A DNA stretch of 64,000 nt, taken from positions 124,001 to 188,000 of the forward strand of contig NZ_CADIKI010000007.1 in the NCBI RefSeq assembly GCF_902859935.1. The letters run 5' to 3'. Below are positions 21,404 through 30,343 of the stretch, in pieces. The DNA comes from Paraburkholderia fynbosensis (GTDB lineage Bacteria > Pseudomonadota > Gammaproteobacteria > Burkholderiales > Burkholderiaceae). The notes beneath the pieces were generated by a model. The model did not search any database and was not told the DNA's origin. It saw only the letters and a list, made by a program, of their open reading frames with translations. The translations under genes and the position numbers were made by a program. Every line of letters begins with the position of its first letter. Position 1 is the stretch's first letter.

Positions 21404-22572
21404 CCACGGACAGCAGCTTGCCGCCGCTCGGGCCCGGCACACAGGCAGTCCGGCTGTCCTTCTGGTTTGTGGCAGCCGTGGCCGTGCTGGCCGCATGCGC
21501 TTGGGCCGGTTCGAACATCCGGCGCATTCCGCCCGACAGCCGCGCAGTCGTGTTGCGCTTCGGTGCATTCGTTCGCACCCAGGACGCCGGACTGCTGATT
21601 GCCTGGCCACGTCCGTTCGAGTCGACCTTGATGGTGCCTGGCAGTGCGCGCGTGCTCGAACAACGCATTCAGTCGCTCGAACGCGATCCGCGTGCGCGCG
21701 GCGCGGATGCCCATTTGCCGCAACTGCCGCCCTTGTCGGAAATGGAGGGCACGGCGGGGCCGACGGATTTGCCGCCTATGCGGGCCGACGGCGTGGCCCC
21801 CCTCCTTCAGCCCGAACCAGAACCTGATGCCGTGCCGTCAGCCGGTGCGCTGTTACCCGATGCGCTCGCCGGCTCGGGCTACCTGCTGACCGGCGACAAC
21901 GGCGTGTTGCAGTTGCATGCGACGCTGTATTACCGGGTGATCGATGCCTACGCCTATGTCCTGCAAAAAGACCGGCTCGATGCCGCGCTGGAGCGGATCG
22001 TGTCGGCGTCAGCGGTCGCGGTTGTGGCGCAGCGCAACCTCGATGCGATCCTGGTCGCGCGGCCGGAACGGCTGTCGGCAGATCAGCAACTGGCCGTCGA
22101 GCGTGAGCGCTTGCGCGGCGATCTCGCGCAGGAAATCGAGCGGCATCTGCGGCAACTCGATGCGCAGCATGCGGGACTCGGCGTCGAAGTTGCGCGAGTC
22201 GATGTCGAGGCCGCATTCCCCGCTGCCGCCGTCAGTGCGTTCAATTCAGTTCTGACCTCGTTGCAGGTGGCCGAGCGCAGCATGGCTGAAGCGCGCACGG
22301 CCGCCGAGAAGACCCGGCAGGATGCCCAGCAGGACGCGGACCGGATCGTGCAGAACGCCCAGGCGAACGCGGTTGAACGCGTCGCCACTGCACGGGCGAA
22401 AACCTTGACCATTCAGCAACTGGAAGCGCCATTACGCGACCATAGCGACCCGGGCCTTCTCGCGCGCGTCTATCGGGACCGGGTGCAGTTGATCCTCTCG
22501 AAAGCGGCGAGCGTGACGACCGTCGATCCGCACAACACATCAAACCTGATCCTGCCGGGGAATGCGAGATGA
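21400..22572 (+). CDS. Third SPFH-domain (HflK-like) membrane protein of the operon
   Basis: This 390-residue protein has one N-terminal membrane segment (about residues 20-42, LSFWFVAAVAVLAACAW), then an SPFH domain beginning SRAVVLRFGAFVRTQDAGLL. A Pro/Leu/Asp-rich insertion (about 85-160) separates the first SPFH strand region from LQLHATLYYRVIDAYAYVLQ. A long Ala/Glu/Gln coiled-coil region (RSMAEARTAAEKTRQDAQQD) and a C-terminal VYRDRVQLILSKA follow, as in HflK. The start ATG overlaps the previous stop (ATGA), and its own TGA overlaps the ATPase ATG, which implies translational coupling of all three. Confidence 0.85.
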   Translation: MTTDSSLPPLGPGTQAVRLSFWFVAAVAVLAACAWAGSNIRRIPPDSRAVVLRFGAFVRTQDAGLLIAWPRPFESTLMVPGSARVLEQRIQSLERDPRARGADAHLPQLPPLSEMEGTAGPTDLPPMRADGVAPLLQPEPEPDAVPSAGALLPDALAGSGYLLTGDNGVLQLHATLYYRVIDAYAYVLQKDRLDAALERIVSASAVAVVAQRNLDAILVARPERLSADQQLAVERERLRGDLAQEIERHLRQLDAQHAGLGVEVARVDVEAAFPAAAVSAFNSVLTSLQVAERSMAEARTAAEKTRQDAQQDADRIVQNAQANAVERVATARAKTLTIQQLEAPLRDHSDPGLLARVYRDRVQLILSKAASVTTVDPHNTSNLILPGNAR

Positions 22573-24524
22573 GCGCGAGAATCGGGCACGCAGCACATAC
22601 TGACGACCACGCGTCGCACGCGAATCACGCCGACGGCCTCACTCAGGGCACGCCGATCGCCTTGTCGGTAACCGAGCAGCGGGCGATGACGCGGCACATC
22701 GGGCTTGCGCTGCTGGCCGGCGGCCTGCTGGTGTTGTCGACAGCATGGCGTGCGCTCGCCCCGGCGGATGTAACGCTGGCGCAGATACTCGCCGGACTTG
22801 CGTCGCTGGTCGTGGCCGGGCCGGTGTTCGCCGGCGCGTGGCATAGCCTCAGGTCGCCCAGTCTGCACGGCGTGACCGACCGCCTGATCGCGCTCGCGAT
22901 GCTGGCCGCGTGGGCCGTCGGAGATATGGCCACGGCCGCCTTGTTGCCGATTGTCATGACGCTCGGCCATGCGCTCGAAGAACGCAGCGTACTCGGCTCG
23001 CAGGAGGCGATCCGGGCCCTCGGCCGGCTGGCGTCGGGCAAGGTGCGGCGCATCCGGGCAGACGGTTCGATCGAAGAAGTGCCCTACGACGCGCTGCAGG
23101 CCGACGACCAGATCGAAGTGGTGGCCGGCGCACGGATTCCCGCCGACGGCGTCGTCCAGCACGGCCAGTCGAGCGTCGACAATGGACCGATTACCGGCGA
23201 GTCTGTGCCGCTCGACGTCGTGCCGGGCACGGCCGTTTTCGGCGGTGCAATGAATCTCGACGGTCCGCTACGCATCGACGTCACGCACGCGGGCAAACAC
23301 TCGACGCTCGGCAAGATCATCGAATTGATGCAGCGAGCCGAGCAGGCAAAGCCACCGATTACGCAGATACTCGAACGCTACATGGGCGCTTATCTGTGTC
23401 TCGTCCTGCTGATCGCGGCCATCGTCTGGTTCGCGTCGGCGAATGCGTCGGCGATGCTGGCGGTCATCGTCGCAGCGTGCCCGTGCGCGCTCGTGTTGGC
23501 CGCTCCGTCCACGGCCATTGCCGGGATCGCCGCGGGAGCCCGGCACGGCATCCTGTTCCGGAGCGCTGCGTTTGCCGACAAGTTCGCGCAGATCGATTCG
23601 CTGGTGATCGACAAGACCGGCACGCTGACTTACGGCGAATTGCGCGTCGAGAAGGTGTTGCTGGAACCGGGCGTCGATACTTCGCAGGTGCTGGAACTGG
23701 CGGGGCGCCTTGGCGGAGGCAGCGCGCATCCGGTGAGCCGCGCGCTGGTGCGCTATGCGGCGGATGCCATTGCGGGCCTCGAAGAGGCGCCGCTTGAACT
23801 TGCGCGCGAACTGGGAGGCCTCGGCATCGTCGCCGATACTGCTGAAGGTGTCGCCGTGCTTGGCCGCCACGGCTTGCTCGCGGACTACGTGCAGGCTTTG
23901 CCGCAACCGCCGCGCGAGATCGACGGTCCCTGTGTGGGACTCGCGTTGAACGGCCGCTTGCTGGCGTGGTTCGCTTTCGCCGACGCGCTGCGCGCGGAGG
24001 CGAAGGACGCGCTCGCCGAATTGCGGGAGCTCGGGTTGACGCGGCAGACTCTTCTGACCGGCGACCGCGAACCCGTTGCCCGGAAGCTCGCTGCGCAAAC
24101 GGGTATCGGGATCGTCGTCGCGCAGGCCTTGCCGCATGACAAGCTTGACTATGTCGTGCAGGAGATGGCGGCCGGCTATCATCCGCTGATGGTCGGCGAT
24201 GGCCTGAACGACGTCCTTGCTATCAAGGCGGGGCCTACCAGCGTTGCAATGGGCGGGCGCGGCATCGACATTGCGGTGGCCTCGGCCGATGTTGTCCTGC
24301 TCGGCGACGATCTGCGACGTATTGCGACAGCCGTGCGGCTCGGCCGGCGCTGCGTGCATACGGCAACCATCAATGCGGTGATCGGTCTGGCCTGGACGGT
24401 CGCGGTGATCGTGCTGGCGGCGACGGGCGCGTTGGGCGCCGTGTGGATCGCGCTGCTACATAACGTCGGCACGTTCATTGTGATCGCCAACGCGGGACGG
24501 CTGCTGCGAATGGACGACAGATAA
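22569..24524 (+). CDS. P1B-type metal-transporting ATPase without HMA domain
   Basis: This 651-residue P-type ATPase has a His-rich N-terminus (HAAHTDDHASHANHADGL) instead of a Cys-based HMA domain. Motifs: TGES (about residue 209), the CPC ion-pathway motif (about 304), the phosphorylation site DKTGTLT (D348), the SAHPVS His-Pro motif (about 387) and GDGLND (about 543). These define a heavy-metal (P1B) pump. In the last membrane segments the Lys and DxG of Zn/Cd/Pb pumps are absent; the equivalent place reads LLHNVGTFIVIANAGRLLRM. The CopA-type MxxSS is also not seen. The substrate is therefore unclear. It is coupled by ATGA overlap to the third SPFH gene. Confidence 0.93.
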   Translation: MSARIGHAAHTDDHASHANHADGLTQGTPIALSVTEQRAMTRHIGLALLAGGLLVLSTAWRALAPADVTLAQILAGLASLVVAGPVFAGAWHSLRSPSLHGVTDRLIALAMLAAWAVGDMATAALLPIVMTLGHALEERSVLGSQEAIRALGRLASGKVRRIRADGSIEEVPYDALQADDQIEVVAGARIPADGVVQHGQSSVDNGPITGESVPLDVVPGTAVFGGAMNLDGPLRIDVTHAGKHSTLGKIIELMQRAEQAKPPITQILERYMGAYLCLVLLIAAIVWFASANASAMLAVIVAACPCALVLAAPSTAIAGIAAGARHGILFRSAAFADKFAQIDSLVIDKTGTLTYGELRVEKVLLEPGVDTSQVLELAGRLGGGSAHPVSRALVRYAADAIAGLEEAPLELARELGGLGIVADTAEGVAVLGRHGLLADYVQALPQPPREIDGPCVGLALNGRLLAWFAFADALRAEAKDALAELRELGLTRQTLLTGDREPVARKLAAQTGIGIVVAQALPHDKLDYVVQEMAAGYHPLMVGDGLNDVLAIKAGPTSVAMGGRGIDIAVASADVVLLGDDLRRIATAVRLGRRCVHTATINAVIGLAWTVAVIVLAATGALGAVWIALLHNVGTFIVIANAGRLLRMDDR

Positions 24525-24692
24525 CCGTCGCGAGAGTTTATGAGTTTCGTCTTTCGTTAGCCGTTGATAATTCGCGGCACCGATGGTAGAACGCAGCCCG
24601 CCGGGCCTGTAAGTAGAGATACTTATGGGCCCTTTTCTCTATCAGTTGGCACTTGTTGCGAGGAGTAACGACTTAGCATCCCTGTTCCACGG

Positions 24693-25037
24693 TTATCTCG
24701 GCCAAGGAAACTGCGTTGTGGATGTCGGCCCGTCAAAGTCTGACGTCAAATTTTCGAGCCAGGAAAGTGCAACGGCAACAGCCTGCTTGCAGAACACGCC
24801 TTCGTCGCCTACCGGACAGCTGCATTCATACGCGAGTTCGCCATCGTCGACGGCGAGTTCAACCCAGTAACGGTGCGTGCCTCTCACGGTGGCGCGAACA
24901 GCGTCATCGCGCTCATCCAGGCGGGAGACGACACCATCGTGAAAATAAGCCTTGCCGCGCGCAAACGTCTTCGTAGCCGCGAGCGACTGGACTTCGGCAA
25001 GAGTGAGAACCTCGGAAAGCTCTGCAGAGCGGGACAT
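24693..25037 (-). CDS. Shortened SWIM zinc-finger protein
   Basis: This 114-residue product carries the start of a SWIM-domain protein: ELSEVLTLAEVQSLAATKTF, then RVRGTHRYWVELAV-like sequence and the zinc-finger segment CSCPVGDEGVFCKQAVAVAL. SWIM fingers normally end CxH; here the His is Gln (CKQ). Relatives in Burkholderia are, as I recall, much longer, and the last 20 residues here look unrelated, so the gene appears cut near 24735. The ATG at 25037 is the family-like start. The truncation faces the SPFH/ATPase operon, which suggests the operon arrived by insertion here. Confidence 0.65.
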   Translation of the reverse strand: MSRSAELSEVLTLAEVQSLAATKTFARGKAYFHDGVVSRLDERDDAVRATVRGTHRYWVELAVDDGELAYECSCPVGDEGVFCKQAVAVALSWLENLTSDFDGPTSTTQFPWPR

Positions 25038-25199
25038 CGGTTGACCGGTGAAAAACGGACAGTGCCGCGACGGGCGGCGCACAGACACGATGATACGGCG
25101 ATGAGCAAGGAGGCGCCCGATTCCGAACGTGTGGGTTGGGCTCGCGAAATTGCATGGCGAAAACCCAGGCAGCCGGGGAGAGAACCTCCCGCCAACGCC

Positions 25200-25500
25200 C
25201 CCAAACTTATCCACACACCCCTTTGGACAACTTTTGTAGAAACCCCCTGGCACCTTGTGGGCGAAACCTTGATAAGCCCGCAGGTTAACCAAGCCGCACA
25301 AAAGTTTTCCCTGGCTCCTGCCTCCTGTCCGCCCTTACTGCGCAGACTTATGGTTTACGCAGCCCATTGATGCGTAAACGAAGTTTCAAGTTATCCCCAG
25401 CCAGGGGCGATGCTTGTTAACTATTACTACGTATACATATACAAAGACTATAAAAACCAGAGAGGCGTCCGGAAAGCGCGCTGCGTATACATGCATAAGC
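25200..25500. other. Non-coding region with DnaA-box-like sites and AT-rich tract
   Basis: Between the SWIM fragment and the AraC-like gene lies about 490 bases without a gene (25038-25533). It holds a perfect DnaA box TTATCCACA (25207-25215), a one-mismatch box TTATCCCCA (25391-25399), an AT-rich tract (about 25414-25457) that stands out in this GC-rich DNA, and the direct repeat CGTATACAT at 25430-25438 and 25484-25492. This combination resembles a replication origin with an unwinding element. It is 13 kb from dnaA, so its role is uncertain. Confidence 0.4.
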
Positions 25501-25533
25501 TTCCACGAGCGCGTTCACAAACGCGGTCAACCG

Positions 25534-26401
25534 TCAAACCAACGGTAAACAGATCTCGGTAACCAGATCCGCAGGCGCAGTCTCCTTCGGGCTATTCAGA
25601 TACTCCTCTAACACCGGCGCGTCCGCCGCTTCACGCCCCGACTGCACGAGCCACGTCCCGTACAACCACTCGTACGCCGCCGGCAGATCGCTATACGGAC
25701 CCTTATGCCGCAACACCGCGTATTCCCCGCCTTTAACATGCGCGACTGAAACCGGTGGACTCACCGTCACCGCCACTTGCAGCGGATGCGGCAACGACAC
25801 CCCAGCCTTGGAGCGCAACGCGTTTTCATCGACCACATCGGGATCATCGAAGAAAATCCCGATCATTCGCATCTCCGCCGCCAGCAAGTTATGTTGAGCG
25901 AGCCACCCGAACAAAGCATCGAACGCTTTGCTGATTTGCATATATGGCCCCACGTGATCCACCGACAAAACCTCAATCGGCTCCACATAACGAATCACCA
26001 CTTCGCGCATCGTCATTTGACCGTCTCCTGAAAGCGCCGGACGAAGCCGGCAATGCGTGCCTTGCTTGCGATACTGCGCCGGCGGCACGCCCAACACCGC
26101 GCGAAAAGTGCGCGAAAAAGACTGCAAACTGCTGCAGCCCGATCGCTCGGCGATCTCCGCAATCGCCATCGAACCGTTCGCGAGATACCCCCGCCGCGCG
26201 ATGCAACCGCAAGCCGCGAACCGTTGTCGCGACCGTCTCGCCATACATCGCCTGATAAATCCGATGCCAGTGATACGGCGACAGGCACGCTATGCCAGCG
26301 AACCGCCCGATATCGAGCGGCTCGTCGAGATGATCGTAAATAAGATCGAGCGCGCGTGCGAGCCGCGTTTCGTATCGAACCCGATCGTCTGATTCGTTCA
26401 T
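25534..26401 (-). pseudogene. Frameshifted AraC-family regulator with GyrI-like domain
   Basis: The N-terminal part (from ATG 26401, MNESDDRVRYETRLARALDL) is an AraC helix-turn-helix reading IYDHLDEPLDIGRFAGIACL and WHRIYQAMYGETV. It runs out of frame at a C5 run (26188-26192); in the +1 frame the second helix-turn-helix (AIAEIAERSGCSSLQSFSRT) continues, followed by an intact GyrI-like effector-binding domain (VIRYVEPIEVLSVDHVGPYM to the end at 25534). Removing one base in the G/C homopolymer restores a protein of about 288 residues. This could be a true mutation, a phase-variable tract or a sequencing error. Confidence 0.8.
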
Positions 26402-26671
26402 GAATGACCTTGCCGACAAAGAGCGGCACATACGGAAAGAGAAAAGTACCACGCCCCCGTTTACCCAATCCTGCGAACTTCACGCCAGACTGCAAAGCGC
26501 AGTTAAGCGCCCGTTAACACCCGAACGCACCGACAACTTTGCCGAATTTCGATAACACCCCCGAATAATGGCTCCCTACCATCGGCTGAAGCCTGTCGGC
26601 CCATGCACCGCAAAGTCTTGCGGCGTCGAGCAAACCGCGTCAATGCACACACGCGAACCCAGGAGCATCCG

Positions 26672-28075
26672 ATGAAGCCAGCTTCCAATCAGCAGTCGAT
26701 CGGTCAGGCCATGCATCACGAGCTGAAGCAGACGCTCGGCACATGGCAGCTATGGGGCATTGCCGTCGGCCTCGTCATTTCCGGCGAATATTTCGGCTGG
26801 AGCTATGGCTGGGCGAGCGCCGGCACGCTCGGCTTCGTCATCACGGCCATTTTCGTCGCCGCGATGTATACGACCTTCATCTTCAGTTTCACCGAGCTCA
26901 CGACGTCGATTCCACACGCGGGCGGCCCCTTCGCGTACGGACGCCAGGCATTCGGTCCGACCGGCGGTTATCTCGCGGGCGCGGCAACGCTCGTCGAATT
27001 CGTATTCGCGCCACCGGCCATCGCTCTCGCCATCGGCGCTTATCTGCATGTGCAGTTCCCCGGACTCGAACCCAAACACGCTGCAATGGGCGCGTATCTC
27101 GTGTTCATGGCGTTGAACATCGCCGGCGTCCAGATCGCCGCGGCGTTCGAGTTGTGCGTGACGCTGCTCGCAATCTTCGAACTGCTGGTCTTCATGGGCG
27201 TCGTGTCGCCGGGTTTCCGCTGGTCGAACTTCACGACGGGCGGCTGGGCCGGCGCGAATACCTTCAGCATGGGCTCGTTCCACGGCATGTTCGCGGCGAT
27301 CCCGTTCGCGATCTGGTTTTTCCTCGCGATCGAAGGCGTGGCGATGGCGGCCGAAGAGGCGAAAAACCCGAAGCGCTCGATTCCGATCGCCTACGTCACC
27401 GGCATTCTGACGCTGGTCGTGCTCGCAATCGGCGTGATGGTGTTTGCCGGAGCGGCCGGTGACTGGACCAAACTGTCGAACATCAACGACCCGCTGCCGC
27501 AAGCGATGAAATTCATCGTCGGCGAACACAGCGGCTGGATGCATATGCTGGTGTGGCTCGGCCTGTTTGGACTGGTCGCGTCGTTTCACGGCATCATCCT
27601 CGGCTACTCGCGGCAGATCTTCGCGCTGGCTCGCGCGGGCTATCTGCCGGAGTGGCTCTCGAAGGTGCATCCGCGCTTCAAGACACCGCATCGCGCGATT
27701 CTCGCGGGCGGCGTGCTCGGCATTGCCGCGATCTACAGCGACGAGCTGATCCAGTTCGGCGGCCAGACGCTGACGGCAAACATCGTGACGATGTCGGTGT
27801 TTGGGGCTATCGTGATGTATATCGTCAGCATGCTGGCGTTGTTCAAACTGCGCCGCAGCGCGCCGAACATGGAGCGCCCGTATCGTGCGCCGCTGTTTCC
27901 GTTCTTTCCGGCATTCGCGTTGGTGGCGGCGGTAATCTGTCTGGCGACGATGGTCTACTTCAATTTTCTGGTGGCGATCGTGTTTGCCATCTTCCTCGCG
28001 CTGGGCTACGTATACTTCCTGTTGACCCGCCATCAACGCGAGGCGGCGCCAACCGACGCCTTGCTCGAAGAATGA
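26672..28075 (+). CDS. eat: Ethanolamine permease (APC family)
   Basis: This 467-residue inner-membrane transporter has about 12 hydrophobic segments. APC-family hallmarks include WGIAVGLVISGEYFGWSYGW near the N-terminus and FFLAIEGVAMAAEEAKNPKR in the middle. The sequence fits the ethanolamine permease branch of amino-acid transporters. The ATG at 26672 follows AGGAG at 26661-26665. It is directly followed by eutB and eutC, so it supplies their substrate. No cobalamin riboswitch was recognised upstream, although EutBC needs adenosylcobalamin. Confidence 0.93.
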   Translation: MKPASNQQSIGQAMHHELKQTLGTWQLWGIAVGLVISGEYFGWSYGWASAGTLGFVITAIFVAAMYTTFIFSFTELTTSIPHAGGPFAYGRQAFGPTGGYLAGAATLVEFVFAPPAIALAIGAYLHVQFPGLEPKHAAMGAYLVFMALNIAGVQIAAAFELCVTLLAIFELLVFMGVVSPGFRWSNFTTGGWAGANTFSMGSFHGMFAAIPFAIWFFLAIEGVAMAAEEAKNPKRSIPIAYVTGILTLVVLAIGVMVFAGAAGDWTKLSNINDPLPQAMKFIVGEHSGWMHMLVWLGLFGLVASFHGIILGYSRQIFALARAGYLPEWLSKVHPRFKTPHRAILAGGVLGIAAIYSDELIQFGGQTLTANIVTMSVFGAIVMYIVSMLALFKLRRSAPNMERPYRAPLFPFFPAFALVAAVICLATMVYFNFLVAIVFAIFLALGYVYFLLTRHQREAAPTDALLEE

Positions 28076-28123
28076 CGTGACGAATCGAGCCGCTGTGCGA
28101 GCAGCGGCGATGGAGTCGTAAGC

Positions 28124-29518
28124 ATGAGCTACACCGAGTCGATCGGCAGCCGCAAGTATCGCTTCGCCGATCTGAAGACGCTGATGGCGAAAGCTAGCCC
28201 GCAGCGCTCCGGCGATCAACTCGCGGGCGTCGCGGCAGCGAGCGAAGAAGAACGCGTCGCTGCCAAAATGGCGCTCGCGCAGGTGCCGTTGCGCACCTTC
28301 CTCAATGAAGCGTTGATCCCGTACGAGAGCGATGAGGTCACGCGTCTCGTGATCGACGATCACTCGCCGCAAGCGTTCGCCGAGATCTCGCATCTGACGG
28401 TCGGCGATTTCCGCAACTGGCTGCTGAGCAGTTCGACCGATGCGGACACGCTCACGCGTATCACCGCCGGTCTCACGCCGGAGATGGTTGCCGCTGTGTC
28501 GAAGCTGATGCGCAACCAGGACCTGATCCTGGCGGCGCGCAAACGTCCGGTGATCACGCGCTTTCGCAACACCGTCGGCTTACCGGGTCACATGTCGGTG
28601 CGTCTGCAGCCGAATCATCCGACCGACGACGTCAAAGGCATCGCGGCTTCGATGCTCGACGGCCTGATGTACGGTTGCGGCGATGCGATGATCGGCATCA
28701 ACCCGGCGAGCGATAATCTCGCCGCGATCACGAAGCTGTTGCTGATGATCGACGAATTTCGCGAGCGCTATCAGGTGCCGACGCAATCGTGCGTGCTGAC
28801 GCACGTCACCAACACGATTGCCGCGATAGAAAAAGGCGCACCGGTCGACCTGGTGTTTCAATCGATCGCGGGCACGGAGAAAGCGAACGCGGGCTTCGGT
28901 ATTTCGCTCGCGCTGCTGCAGCAAGCGTATGAAGCGGGACTGTCGCTGCAACGGGGCTCGGTCGGCAACAATCTGATGTACTTCGAAACCGGGCAGGGCA
29001 GCGCGTTGTCGGCCGACGCGCATTTCGGCGTCGACCAACAGACCTGTGAAGTGCGTGCGTACGCGGTGGCGCGCAAGTTCAATCCGTTCCTCGTGAACAC
29101 GGTGGTGGGCTTCATCGGCCCCGAGTATCTGTACGACGGCAAGCAGATCACGCGCGCCGGGCTCGAAGACCACTTCTGCGGCAAGCTGCTCGGCGTGCCG
29201 ATGGGTTGCGACATCTGCTACACGAACCACGCCGAAGCCGATCAGGACGACATGGACAACCTGCTGACGCTGCTCGGCGTCGCGGGCATCAATTTCATCA
29301 TGGGCATTCCGGGCGCGGACGATGTGATGCTCAACTATCAGAGCACGTCGTTCCACGACGCGCTGTATGTGCGCAACGTGCTCGGTTTGCGCCGCGCGCC
29401 GGAATTCGAGGAGTGGCTGGAGTCGATGCAGATCACCGACGCACGCGGTGCCTTGTTGAGTGCGTCGCCGCAGCAACCGCTGCTCGAAGGCGCGCGCGAC
29501 TGGATGGGCATCGCATGA
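28124..29518 (+). CDS. eutB: Ethanolamine ammonia-lyase large subunit
   Basis: This 464-residue catalytic subunit of the adenosylcobalamin-dependent enzyme converts ethanolamine to acetaldehyde and ammonia. Family sequences are clear along its length: GLPGHMSVRLQPNHPTDDVK, GDAMIGINPASDN and MGCDICYTNHAEADQDDMDN. The length matches EutB. It lies 48 bases after the permease and overlaps eutC by ATGA, so the two subunits are translationally coupled. It acts in the cytoplasm; no microcompartment shell genes are present. Confidence 0.97.
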   Translation: MSYTESIGSRKYRFADLKTLMAKASPQRSGDQLAGVAAASEEERVAAKMALAQVPLRTFLNEALIPYESDEVTRLVIDDHSPQAFAEISHLTVGDFRNWLLSSSTDADTLTRITAGLTPEMVAAVSKLMRNQDLILAARKRPVITRFRNTVGLPGHMSVRLQPNHPTDDVKGIAASMLDGLMYGCGDAMIGINPASDNLAAITKLLLMIDEFRERYQVPTQSCVLTHVTNTIAAIEKGAPVDLVFQSIAGTEKANAGFGISLALLQQAYEAGLSLQRGSVGNNLMYFETGQGSALSADAHFGVDQQTCEVRAYAVARKFNPFLVNTVVGFIGPEYLYDGKQITRAGLEDHFCGKLLGVPMGCDICYTNHAEADQDDMDNLLTLLGVAGINFIMGIPGADDVMLNYQSTSFHDALYVRNVLGLRRAPEFEEWLESMQITDARGALLSASPQQPLLEGARDWMGIA

Positions 29519-30312
29519 GCGACTTCCTCGAAAAGAACCCATGGAACGCGCTGCGTGAGTTCACCAACGCGCGTATCGCGTTGGGCCGCGCAGGCAGCAG
29601 TTTGCCGACTGCGCCGTTGCTCGCGTTCAACCTGTCGCATGCGCAGGCGCGCGACGCGGTGCATCATCCGCTCGATGCCGATGTGTTGCACGAGCAGTTG
29701 CGCGCGCAAGGCTTCAAGACATTGGATGTGCATAGCGCGGCGCCCGATCGTGAGCATTATTTGCGGCGTCCCGATCTGGGCAGGCGCTTATCGGAGGAGA
29801 GTCGCGTGATGCTCGCAAAGACGCGGTGCGCGCCGAGCGATGTGGTGTTCGTGATTGGCGATGGTCTTTCCGCGTTCGCCGCATCGAAGCAATCGGTCCC
29901 GCTGCTGCAAGCCGTTTGCCCGACACTCGCGGATTGGACAATCGGCCCGGTGGTGGTGGCACGGCAGGCACGCGTCGCGCTCGGCGACGAAATCGGCGAG
30001 TTGCTCAACGCGAAGATCGTGGTAATGCTGATCGGCGAGCGGCCTGGTTTGAGTTCGCCTGATAGCCTCGGCATTTATCTGACGTACGCGCCCAAGGTGG
30101 GATGCAGCGATGCGCAACGCAATTGCATTTCGAATGTGCGCCCGGAAGGACTCGACTACCCGCTGGCCGCGCACAAGTTGCATTACCTGCTGACGCATGC
30201 CCGTCGCCTGGGACTCACCGGCGTCGGCCTGAAAGACGACAGCGATGCGCTGCTGGCAAGCACTCCAGCAACGCCCGCTATCGGCGACGATTCAAACAAG
30301 GCCGCGACGTAA
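29515..30312 (+). CDS. eutC: Ethanolamine ammonia-lyase small subunit
   Basis: This 265-residue subunit completes the ethanolamine ammonia-lyase with EutB and helps to bind cobalamin. Recognisable EutC segments are VVFVIGDGLSAFA, IGERPGLSSPDSLGIYLTYA and CISNVRPEGLDYPLAA. The ATG overlaps the eutB stop (ATGA). The C-terminal 25 residues are Ala/Thr-rich and variable. It ends 31 bases from the convergent DUF779 gene. Confidence 0.97.
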   Translation: MSDFLEKNPWNALREFTNARIALGRAGSSLPTAPLLAFNLSHAQARDAVHHPLDADVLHEQLRAQGFKTLDVHSAAPDREHYLRRPDLGRRLSEESRVMLAKTRCAPSDVVFVIGDGLSAFAASKQSVPLLQAVCPTLADWTIGPVVVARQARVALGDEIGELLNAKIVVMLIGERPGLSSPDSLGIYLTYAPKVGCSDAQRNCISNVRPEGLDYPLAAHKLHYLLTHARRLGLTGVGLKDDSDALLASTPATPAIGDDSNKAAT

Positions 30313-30343
30313 CCTACGACGTAAGCGACCCGGGCATCAGCCC

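Noticed and set aside
24625..24870. 81-codon plus-strand frame after the ATPase
   Set aside because: Runs antisense to the SWIM-like gene end and has no family signal.
26402..26671. Cobalamin riboswitch ahead of the ethanolamine genes
   Set aside because: No B12-box-like sequence was recognised despite the cofactor need of EutBC.
26750..28393. 547-codon minus-strand frame opposite the ethanolamine permease
   Set aside because: Antisense artefact with low-complexity Arg/Asp/His composition.
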